The position numbers were made by a program, and so were the translations under genes. Source: Rheinheimera sp. UJ63 (lineage in GTDB: Bacteria > Pseudomonadota > Gammaproteobacteria > Enterobacterales > Alteromonadaceae). From it: a stretch of 64,000 bases of DNA. Shown piece after piece: positions 29,237 to 36,480 of this stretch (positions are counted from its first letter, which is position 1; every line of letters starts with the position of its first letter). The stretch lies in NCBI RefSeq assembly GCF_021568285.1, contig NZ_JAKGTQ010000005.1:174787-238786 (forward strand), in the 5' to 3' direction. Under the pieces are notes generated by a model. The model was not told the DNA's origin. It ran no database searches and worked only from the letters and a program-made list of their open reading frames with translations.

Positions 29237-29252
29237 ACATAACTCATGTATG
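29237..29252. promoter_or_regulatory. Possible degenerate autoregulatory site of the TetR gene
   Basis: ACATAACTCATGTATG, 47 bases upstream of the regulator start, contains both ACATA and TGTAT half-site cores seen in the acrA operator but with one base less between them. It could allow weak autoregulation. The match is imperfect. Confidence 0.3.
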
Positions 29253-29307
29253 CAGACCTAATAGCCGAACGGCACAACGGGGCGACTGGTCGCAAAGCAA
29301 CGCACAC

Positions 29308-30264
29308 TTATTTTTGAAATTGCGACGGCCGATGACGCGCCCAAAAACCACTGAAATTATCTTTACTGACAATAGCGCCGGTATGCTCCACCACAAAGCC
29401 CGCAAGCCGCGCGGCAAACTTTACGGCATGCTGCGGTAGACTACCGCCAAGCCTTGCGGCTAAGTAACCGCCGTTAAAAGCATCACCGGCCGCAGTGGTG
29501 TCGATCACTTTTTTTACCGGGTGGGCAGCTACGCTAAACGTCTGTCCTTGGTAATAACCACAGATCGGGTTCTCACCATTTTTAACAATAATTTCTGCCA
29601 CGCCCAGTTCAGTTAAATGTGCCACAACCTGCTCGGTATTGCTCGCTCCAAACAGCTTTTTATGGTCCTCTAAGCCGGGTAAAGCAATGTCAGTTAATTG
29701 ATAGGCTCGAGTTAAGGCTTGCTGCGCTTCGCTGTCATTTTCCCATAAAGCGGCACGGTAATTCGGGTCGAAAATAATTTGGCTACCCGCGGCTTTTAAG
29801 CGTGTAATCATCTGATACAGCGCCTCACGGTCGGGCTTGGCTAAAATGGCTAAAGAAATGCCTGAAAAGAAAAACATATCGGTGCCGCTAATTTGTTGCT
29901 CGGCTTGCTGCTGCAAGGCTAATTGCATCATCTGTTTGGCGGCCGAAGTGTCACGCCAATACACGAAACTGCGCTCGCCAAAGGCATCGGTATTAATCAT
30001 ATATAATCCGGGTCGTGCGGTTTTTGTGCGGAAAATCAAACGGGTATCCATTTGCTCTCGCTCGACCGCACGCACCAATTTATCGCTGATTAAATCCGTA
30101 CCTACTGCGGTAAAAAACTGCACCTGCACTGGGAGTTCGCAACAACGCTTTAAATACACGGCCGTATTAAACACATCACCGGCAAACGCTTTATGGTAAA
30201 CCGTTTCAACAAGTTGAAACAACTCAACCATGCACTCACCCATAATCACAATACGCTTATTCAT
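29308..30264 (-). CDS. kdgK: 2-dehydro-3-deoxygluconokinase (PfkB family)
   Basis: Sugar kinase of 318 residues phosphorylating KDG to KDPG in the Entner-Doudoroff/uronate pathways. It has the PfkB fold with MGECMVELFQ at the start, FAGDVFNTAVYLKR typical of KdgK, the ATP-site signature DTTAAGDAFNGGYLA containing the catalytic Asp, and a short final helix. ATG 30264 is set by AAGGA with 6-base spacing; a TTG seven codons earlier is unlikely. It stands alone, with repeats upstream and no uronate genes nearby, so its physiological context is not visible here. A related fructokinase role is less likely given the KdgK-like N-terminus. Confidence 0.85.
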   Translation of the reverse strand: MNKRIVIMGECMVELFQLVETVYHKAFAGDVFNTAVYLKRCCELPVQVQFFTAVGTDLISDKLVRAVEREQMDTRLIFRTKTARPGLYMINTDAFGERSFVYWRDTSAAKQMMQLALQQQAEQQISGTDMFFFSGISLAILAKPDREALYQMITRLKAAGSQIIFDPNYRAALWENDSEAQQALTRAYQLTDIALPGLEDHKKLFGASNTEQVVAHLTELGVAEIIVKNGENPICGYYQGQTFSVAAHPVKKVIDTTAAGDAFNGGYLAARLGGSLPQHAVKFAARLAGFVVEHTGAIVSKDNFSGFWARHRPSQFQK

Positions 30265-30320
30265 ACTTAATCCTTTATTATCCAAGCCGCTATTCTCTCA
30301 CTAAACCGCCACAAACACCT

Positions 30321-30411
30321 CCGACCACACTCAGACACTGGTCAGACCGCACTCAGAGACACATCAGACCACACTCAGACACCGGTCGGACCAGTACCTG
30401 AGTGTGGTCGG
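30321..30411. repeat. 22-bp-period imperfect tandem repeat with inverted ends
   Basis: Units starting at 30323, 30345 and 30367 share GACCACACTCAGACAC-like sequence at exact 22-base spacing; a fourth frame begins at 30389 but switches to the reverse complement. The outer ends CCGACCACACTCAG (30321-30334) and CTGAGTGTGGTCGG (30398-30411) are a perfect 14-bp inverted repeat. The block fills the gap between the Nramp-family gene and kdgK, both on the minus strand, and could act as an RNA structure, protein array or repetitive extragenic element. Confidence 0.85.
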
Positions 30412-30418
30412 ATGAGGG

Positions 30419-31651
30419 TTAACTAAAAAAAGCCAGGTAGAGGGTGCGGCCGCTTAATAATAAGGTTGCAGCAAATACCGCCGCACCCAACAGATTTTGC
30501 CGCAAGCTGTTGCGATAGGTGCCCAGTAGTGAGGAGTTCACGGCTAGTAATAAGCACAAGGTAATGATTGGCAGCAAAATACCATTAGCCACTTGGGCAA
30601 ACCAAATGATGCTCAAGGGTTTTAAGCCCAAACTCGATACCAGCATACCCACCAAAATAATCAGTAACCAACTCAGTCGAAACCATTGTGGGCTCAGCTG
30701 TAACAAGCCGCGCAAAGCAAAAGCCGCGGCTAACGGTGCGGTAATGGCTGATGACAAACCTGCTGCTAGTAAACCTAATGCCATTAAGTAGGTTGCTGCA
30801 TCACCAAATACCGGTTGCAACGACAACGCTAAATCACCAGCATTTTCCATTTGTAGGCCTTTGCCAAAATAAGCGGTTGCTGCCGTAGATAACACGGCTA
30901 AAGTGATCAATCCACCTAAGGGTATGGCGGTGCGTAAGTCAGCCGCAGACTCTGCCAGAGCTTGTGCTTTATTGGGCTGATTGTGCCATTTTGTGGCAGA
31001 GCTTGCCGCGTGCAAGAACAAAGAATAAGGCACTACCGTGGTGCCGATCAGGGCAATCACCGTTAACGTGGCACCAGTAGGAATTGTCGGTAATAACATG
31101 CCCGACAACATCGCCCTCAGATCGGGCTTGGTTAGCAGCATGGTACTGATAAACGCCAAGCTCATCAGCAGTACTAAACCAATTAAAAACCGCTCAATTC
31201 GTTGATATTGCCCACGCCACAGTACCACGATCGCAATGACGCCTAACAGCAATGACCAAGGGTTTAACCCTGAGTGTTGCTTTAGCGACAGCACCAGCGA
31301 CTGTTGCCCCCAAATGGCATCGGCACCCAGGCTAGCACCGGTTAAATTTCCGCCTTGATAAGCACTATTCCCCACAACAACCGCCGCCACCACCAGGCTA
31401 TATAACAACACTTTTAATAGCGGCTGTTGTACTAAATGTCGAAGGTTTTCACCCAAACCTTTACCGGTAACGATGCCTAAGCGTGAGGCCATTTCTTGTA
31501 AAATCATCGTTGCGATGACAGAAAATAATAACGCCCATAACAGGGCGTAACCATAGTTCGCGCCAGCCAATGAAGCGGTTACCACCGTGCCTGGGCCAAT
31601 AAAAGCCGCTGTCACTAAAGTGGCGGGGCCTAAACGAAAATACGCACGCAT
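30419..31651 (-). CDS. Nramp-family transporter with non-canonical metal site
   Basis: Membrane protein of 410 residues with about 11 segments, alignable to Nramp/MntH proteins (N-terminal LGPATLVTAAFIGPGTVVTASLAGANYGYALLW). The canonical helix-1 motif DPGN is replaced by GPGT, and the helix-6 MPHN motif by VPYS (GTTVVPYSLFLHAASS). These residues coordinate Mn2+ or Fe2+ in true Nramps, so the substrate may differ or may not be a transition metal. The gene is divergent from the RegB-like kinase gene and ends a few bases before the 22-bp repeat block. The family is fairly clear; the substrate is unknown. Confidence 0.8.
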   Translation of the reverse strand: MRAYFRLGPATLVTAAFIGPGTVVTASLAGANYGYALLWALLFSVIATMILQEMASRLGIVTGKGLGENLRHLVQQPLLKVLLYSLVVAAVVVGNSAYQGGNLTGASLGADAIWGQQSLVLSLKQHSGLNPWSLLLGVIAIVVLWRGQYQRIERFLIGLVLLMSLAFISTMLLTKPDLRAMLSGMLLPTIPTGATLTVIALIGTTVVPYSLFLHAASSATKWHNQPNKAQALAESAADLRTAIPLGGLITLAVLSTAATAYFGKGLQMENAGDLALSLQPVFGDAATYLMALGLLAAGLSSAITAPLAAAFALRGLLQLSPQWFRLSWLLIILVGMLVSSLGLKPLSIIWFAQVANGILLPIITLCLLLAVNSSLLGTYRNSLRQNLLGAAVFAATLLLSGRTLYLAFFS

Positions 31652-31935
31652 AATCTGAATTCCTGAAGGTATTGCCGCGACAACTTTGCAATATTGATGT
31701 CAAAACAGCATTATTTGTCTGGTGTTTGCTTCAACTTAAGCGTCTTTGCGACTAAGTACAACACTTCAGTTTGCTTAGCGTGCGACTTGATTAAAATAAC
31801 TGCGATACGGTGTAGGTACAATGGATGCTATCTTCAGCTCAAACACATAATTATGCTAATATCATTTGCGTTTTTGCTTGTTAACGCCAAGAGCATTAGC
31901 GGTTACAGTTTTTCCCTTACTAGATGGAAAATAAC

Positions 31936-33192
31936 ATGTTTACGGCAACCACCTCTTTTTGGCAGCTGGTGAAATTCCGAGCTTTAATCTTTAGCATCTT
32001 AACGTTAATAGCGCTACTGGGCAGCATAATGGTCTATCCGGTCACAGCGTGGAATGTCATCGTGCTTGTGCTTTGTACTTTGTTAGCAACTAACTTGGCA
32101 CAGCTGCAATTACCGAGGGCATGGCACGAAAGTAAATTACTGTTTGTTGTCTGCTGTGCGCTCGATTTATTGGCGATCTTTACGCTGTTGGCACTATCCG
32201 GTGGCGTCAGTAATGGCTTTGTTGCGCTATTATTACTACCTGTGGCAGTTGTGGCTGTTTTATTACCCGCTTGGCTAAGTTATGTGTTCGCTTTGGGTGC
32301 TATTATTGCCTACAGCTTATTACTGTGGATGGGTGACTTAACACAGATCCTGCAAGCGGCTGAAGGCATTGGACATCATATGCTGCATACTAATGTAATG
32401 CAGCCCTTCTCACGCCATATGTGGCAAATGTGGTGCGCTTTTGTTATATCTGCAATCGTTATCAGTTGGTTTATTAGCCGACAAACCGCATTGAACCGAA
32501 CTACCTCAGAGCAACTTAATCAATTACAACAGCAGCAAGTACGTCAAGAGCACGCCTTAGCCATTGCCACATACGCCGCCAATGCCGCGCATGATTTAGC
32601 TTCACCTATTCAAAACCTGCTGTTATTAACCGACGAAGTGCAACCGCTGATCGCGGCACACCCCGCAACTGCGGATATGCAACAACAACTAAGGCGTTGT
32701 CAGCAGATTATTAGCGAACTGCGCCAACATGCAGGAGAATGGCGCGATTTGAAACCCGCCCCACTATTACCTATCTTGCGACAAAGCTTAAAGTCTTGGA
32801 TGGTCACTCGTCCAGACATTCACGTTACGATAACCGAAAACACGGACGATAGCCGTTGTCATATAAAAGAAGCAACTGCCGTTGCCGCAGCGCTGTTTCA
32901 AATATTAGACAATGCGGCCGATGCTGGCTTACAGCAGCAAAAACCTGAGCTTGAGCTGAAATTAACGCTGCAGCAAGGGCAGTTGTCGCTTTGTATTATT
33001 GATTTTGGCGAAGGTCTATCCGAACAGCGCCTAGCTGAGCTTGGTCGCTTACCACAACACAGCGAACAAGGTCTTGGTTGGGGACAATTTCTTGCTAATG
33101 TGTCTATCGAGCGCCTAGGTGGCCAGATTATAAGGCGAAACCGCTCCTCTGGTGGTATGGAAACACTATTGCACTTTGGAGGTCAGGCATGA
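31936..33192 (+). CDS. regB: RegB/PrrB-like redox sensor histidine kinase
   Basis: Membrane kinase of 418 residues. Six hydrophobic segments (about 15-175) include GGVSNGF, equivalent to the quinone-binding GGxxNPF heptapeptide of RegB with Pro replaced by Gly. The H-box AAHDLASPIQN carries the phosphorylated His (about residue 219), and 36 residues later a Cys in LRRCQQII corresponds to the redox-active Cys265 of RegB. N-box ILDNAADAG, G1 DFGEG and G2 GLGWGQ are present. I choose ATG 31936 (GGAA 5 bases upstream) over ATG 31924. It overlaps the response-regulator gene by 4 bases. Redox control is inferred from these motifs. Confidence 0.85.
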   Translation: MFTATTSFWQLVKFRALIFSILTLIALLGSIMVYPVTAWNVIVLVLCTLLATNLAQLQLPRAWHESKLLFVVCCALDLLAIFTLLALSGGVSNGFVALLLLPVAVVAVLLPAWLSYVFALGAIIAYSLLLWMGDLTQILQAAEGIGHHMLHTNVMQPFSRHMWQMWCAFVISAIVISWFISRQTALNRTTSEQLNQLQQQQVRQEHALAIATYAANAAHDLASPIQNLLLLTDEVQPLIAAHPATADMQQQLRRCQQIISELRQHAGEWRDLKPAPLLPILRQSLKSWMVTRPDIHVTITENTDDSRCHIKEATAVAAALFQILDNAADAGLQQQKPELELKLTLQQGQLSLCIIDFGEGLSEQRLAELGRLPQHSEQGLGWGQFLANVSIERLGGQIIRRNRSSGGMETLLHFGGQA

Positions 33193-33725
33193 TTAAAAAA
33201 CTGGTTATTGTTGATGATGATCCTACACTCATTAACACACTCGCTAGGCGTTTAGCAAAACCAGGCTGGCAAATCCAAGCATTTTATCAGCCATTAACTG
33301 AGGCAGAATTAATTGCCGAACAAGCTGATATCTATTTGTTAGATTTACGCTTTGGTCAGCAATCGGGTTTAAGTTTTATTGCGCCATTACGAATGGCATT
33401 GAGTCACTGCCGTATTATTGTATTAACTGGATATGCCAGTATTAATACTGCTGTGCTAGCAGTGAAACAAGGCGCTGACGATTACCTGACCAAGCCCGTC
33501 GATTTTCAATTACTACAACAAACGCTTTTTAGTGACAATTTAACTGAAGCAGAACACACCGCAACACCATCGAACAATCTTTTTTTGTCACCAGAACAAT
33601 TAGAATGGGAGCATATTCAGCGCGTGCTTGCCAAACACGATGGCAATATTTCGCAAACAGCGAAAAGCTTGGGTATGCACAGGCGTACCTTACAGCGAAA
33701 ACTGCTTAAACATCGCCCCACCTAA
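33189..33725 (+). CDS. regA: RegA/PrrA/ActR-family response regulator
   Basis: Regulator of 178 residues: receiver domain with acidic pocket DDD (9-11), phosphoacceptor D52 (YLLDLRFG), T80 (VLTGYAS) and K102 (LTKPVD), a short linker, and a C-terminal Fis-type helix-turn-helix (HDGNISQTAKSLGMHRRTLQRKLLKH). Length and architecture match RegA/PrrA/ActR. The ATGA overlap with the kinase gene indicates coupled translation. A matching GCGNC-N5-GNCGC sequence lies 10 bases after its stop codon, in front of the copper-receptor gene, suggesting that it controls that gene. Confidence 0.9.
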   Translation: MIKKLVIVDDDPTLINTLARRLAKPGWQIQAFYQPLTEAELIAEQADIYLLDLRFGQQSGLSFIAPLRMALSHCRIIVLTGYASINTAVLAVKQGADDYLTKPVDFQLLQQTLFSDNLTEAEHTATPSNNLFLSPEQLEWEHIQRVLAKHDGNISQTAKSLGMHRRTLQRKLLKHRPT

Positions 33726-33734
33726 GCCGTTACT

Positions 33735-33749
33735 GCGACAATATGCCGC
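33735..33749. promoter_or_regulatory. Candidate RegA/PrrA-type binding site
   Basis: GCGAC-AATAT-GCCGC matches the half-site pattern GCGNC-N5-GNCGC described, as I recall, for PrrA/RegA proteins at all eight fixed positions. It lies in the 85-base gap between the response-regulator gene and the receptor gene, about 62 bases before the receptor start codon. Confidence 0.55.
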
Positions 33750-33810
33750 ATTACGTTAACCGTAGCAAACAACTACCATAGCTTAAAAGTCTCAATGCTA
33801 TCGGAGTTTT

Positions 33811-36075
33811 ATGCACTCATCTCATTCTCAGCACTTTGCTCAACTCTCTAAACTGGCTGCGGCCATTAGCCTAGCCGTATTCGCTAACCCTGTTATGGCC
33901 ACAGACAGTAACGAGCCAACTATTGAACATATTCAAGTTGAAGGGCAGCGCCAACCGGTGGGTATGGCACAACAATTATTGGCCAGTGAACTGCAAGCGC
34001 AGGTAGCTGCAACAAGTGATACGGCAGCATTACTTAACGCTTTTGCTGGTGTTAGCTTAAATCAAACGGGCGCCGTTTCAAGCTTACCAATGATCCGCGG
34101 CTTGGCCGATGATCGCTTGCGCATTAAAGTGGATGGCATGGATTTAATTGCTGCTTGTCCTAATCATATGAACCCACCGCTATCCTATATGGCGCCATCT
34201 GATGTCGGTCAGCTTTCTGTGTTTGCCGGTGTTACGCCAGTCAGTGTCGGCGGAGATAGCATTGGCGGCACCATCATCAGTGAATCCAAAGCCGCTGAGT
34301 TTTCAGAACAAGCAGAAACGACGGCCGAACTAGGTGGCTTTTATCGCAGTAATAACCAAGCTCGTGGTAGCCACCTGAAAGTGAGCCACAGTAGCGCAGA
34401 TCTGTATGCAAGCTATAGTGGCAATTGGAGTAAAGGCAACAATTACACGGCAGCGGCAAACTTTAAAACCGTTAACGCTACAGGTCGACCTGGCGAAACA
34501 CTACCGCTAGATGAAGTCGGCTCAAGTGCCTATGAAACCCAAAACCATCAGCTACGTTTTGCCTATAAAACCGCAGCCGATCTCATCGAGTTGCAATTAG
34601 GCTACCAAAATATGCCCATACAACTCTACCCAAATCAGCGGATGGATTTGCTCGATAACGAACAACAGCGAATTAACCTTAGCTGGCAACGCATAACTGC
34701 TTGGGGACAATGGCAAAGCCGCATCTATCAAGAAACAGTGGAGCATGTGATGGATTTTGGCCCTGATCGGCAATTTTGGTATGGCTCGAATGCGATGGGC
34801 GGTCAGGCCTGTGCCCCGATCCGTTTTCATGGCGATCCTGCTGGCACCTGCGCTGCAGGTATGCCAATGCATTCTGACTCCACCAACCGGGGGCTAAGTC
34901 TAAATATTGAAATGACTGTTTGGGCTCACTCAACGATACGCTTAGGCAGTGAGTTACAACAATTTTCTTTAGATGACTACTGGCCTGCGTCAGGCGGTGG
35001 TATGGGCCCAGGTACGTTTTTAAATATCAATAATGGCCGTCGTGATCGCAGAGCGGTGTTTGCCGAGCACGAGTTAGCTTTAACGCCGGATTGGTTACTG
35101 CTTTATGGCGTTCGAGTAGAGCGCGTGACACGCAATGCCGATGAAGTGCAAGGTTATGACACGTCAGTAAGTGCGATGGGCATGCAAGCTACTAATGCCG
35201 CAGCTTTTAATCAAGCGGAACGTAAACAACGCGATACTAACTTAGACATCACCGCACTGACCCGCTATCAACTCACCGACAGCACACGTGTAGAGTTTGC
35301 CTTAGCGCAAAAGATGCGCTCAGCCAACCTCTATGAAGCCTATCCATGGTCATTTTGGCCTATGGCTGCATCGATGAATAATTTGGTGGGTGATGGCAAT
35401 GGTTATGTGGGAAATATAGCGCTAGCACCAGAAAAAGCGCATACCGTATCGGCAAGCTTAGCGTGGCAAAGTAAAGATAAACAACAGCAGGTAATAATCA
35501 CGCCCTATTACACCGATGTGCAAGATTATATTGATGCGGTGGCAGCCAACAGCAGTTGGTTAGCAGGCCAGTTTAATGTGCTGCAATATCAAAACCAACG
35601 TGCCAAGCTGCGAGGAATCGATCTCAGTGCTGAAACCACATTAGCCAACAATAATAGTGGGCAATGGCAACTTAAAGCCCTGTTCAGTTACATAGATGCA
35701 CGCAATACCGATACCGATGCGGGTTTACATAATGTGCAGCCGCTGCATGGCAAGTTAACACTCAACCACACCTTAGCGGGCTGGGAAAACAGTTTAGAAT
35801 GGCAGATAAGTAAAAATAAGAATCGAGTATCAACGATTCGTGGTGAGCCGGCAACTGCGGGTTATGCCTTGCTCAATGCGCGATTTAGTTATAGCTGGCA
35901 GTCACTGCGGCTTGATGTGGGTGTAGAGAACCTACTGGATAAATTCTATTATCTACCCCAGGGTGGTGTGTATACCGGCCAAGGAATGACCATGTCGTTG
36001 AATGGCATCCCGTTTGGTATTGGCGTACCAGGAATGGGTCGTACCGTTTATGCTGGCTTTAACTATACTTTTTAA
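33811..36075 (+). CDS. OprC/NosA-like TonB-dependent copper receptor
   Basis: Outer-membrane receptor of 754 residues with a signal peptide (cleavage near residue 30), TonB box-like IEHIQVEGQ, plug and barrel, ending in F. The plug contains C116-P-N-H-M120 in DLIAACPNHMNPPLSY, and a barrel loop contains H312-V-M314 (VEHVMDFGPD). Pseudomonas OprC binds copper through CxxxM and HxM motifs with similar separation, so copper import is the leading hypothesis. An extra loop with CAPIRFHG...CAAGMPMH adds Cys, His and Met. The gene follows the RegBA pair, has a RegA-like box in front and a strong terminator behind, and faces a heavy-metal RND operon. Confidence 0.85.
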   Translation: MHSSHSQHFAQLSKLAAAISLAVFANPVMATDSNEPTIEHIQVEGQRQPVGMAQQLLASELQAQVAATSDTAALLNAFAGVSLNQTGAVSSLPMIRGLADDRLRIKVDGMDLIAACPNHMNPPLSYMAPSDVGQLSVFAGVTPVSVGGDSIGGTIISESKAAEFSEQAETTAELGGFYRSNNQARGSHLKVSHSSADLYASYSGNWSKGNNYTAAANFKTVNATGRPGETLPLDEVGSSAYETQNHQLRFAYKTAADLIELQLGYQNMPIQLYPNQRMDLLDNEQQRINLSWQRITAWGQWQSRIYQETVEHVMDFGPDRQFWYGSNAMGGQACAPIRFHGDPAGTCAAGMPMHSDSTNRGLSLNIEMTVWAHSTIRLGSELQQFSLDDYWPASGGGMGPGTFLNINNGRRDRRAVFAEHELALTPDWLLLYGVRVERVTRNADEVQGYDTSVSAMGMQATNAAAFNQAERKQRDTNLDITALTRYQLTDSTRVEFALAQKMRSANLYEAYPWSFWPMAASMNNLVGDGNGYVGNIALAPEKAHTVSASLAWQSKDKQQQVIITPYYTDVQDYIDAVAANSSWLAGQFNVLQYQNQRAKLRGIDLSAETTLANNNSGQWQLKALFSYIDARNTDTDAGLHNVQPLHGKLTLNHTLAGWENSLEWQISKNKNRVSTIRGEPATAGYALLNARFSYSWQSLRLDVGVENLLDKFYYLPQGGVYTGQGMTMSLNGIPFGIGVPGMGRTVYAGFNYTF

Positions 36076-36117
36076 CCGCAAGTGCAGTAGCAACTGCTAT
36101 ATTTTATCGTCGTCATT

Positions 36118-36148
36118 CACGCCCTGCTATTGCAGGGCGTGGTGTTTT
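36118..36148 (+). terminator. Rho-independent terminator of the copper-receptor gene
   Basis: A perfect 10-bp stem CACGCCCTGC (36118-36127) / GCAGGGCGTG (36132-36141) with a TATT loop is followed by GTGTTTTT. Confidence 0.92.
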
Positions 36149-36165
36149 TAATTGTGGCTAATGAC

Positions 36166-36480
36166 TTACAAGTGGCCGCTTTCCAACACCGGCATCACAT
36201 AATAACGAAACCCACTATTACCCGTTTTAGCTGAGCGACATTGTCGCAATTGCACTATAACTTGCTCACGCAATAGCTTGTTCACTATCACTTCGACACG
36301 ACATAACTGCCGATAACCAACAACCTGCTCCAAGCGGTCAAATTGACTATTATCACGGCTATGGCCATCTAAGGTGACAATAGAAAAGCCAGTCAGATCG
36401 TCAATAGCTAATAAACTATCCACCACGGCATCGCGTTGCTCTAACGGAAAAAACACATATAGCATCTCAAGTTCTGTCAT
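36166..36480 (-). CDS. DUF3240 family protein of the metal-RND operon
   Basis: Small soluble protein of 104 residues with the alternating beta-alpha pattern of PII/ferredoxin-like folds (MLYVFFPLEQRDAVVDSLL at the start, RYYVMPVLESG at the end). DUF3240 genes typically end CzcA/CusA operons, as here: its start lies 14 bases inside the RND gene. A regulatory or metal-sensing role is suspected for the family, but I know of no proven function. Confidence 0.8.
   Translation of the reverse strand: MTELEMLYVFFPLEQRDAVVDSLLAIDDLTGFSIVTLDGHSRDNSQFDRLEQVVGYRQLCRVEVIVNKLLREQVIVQLRQCRSAKTGNSGFRYYVMPVLESGHL

Noticed and set aside
30321..30411. Repeat block as a possible CRISPR array
   Set aside because: The 22-base units are contiguous, without unique spacers, the last unit is inverted, and no cas gene is present.
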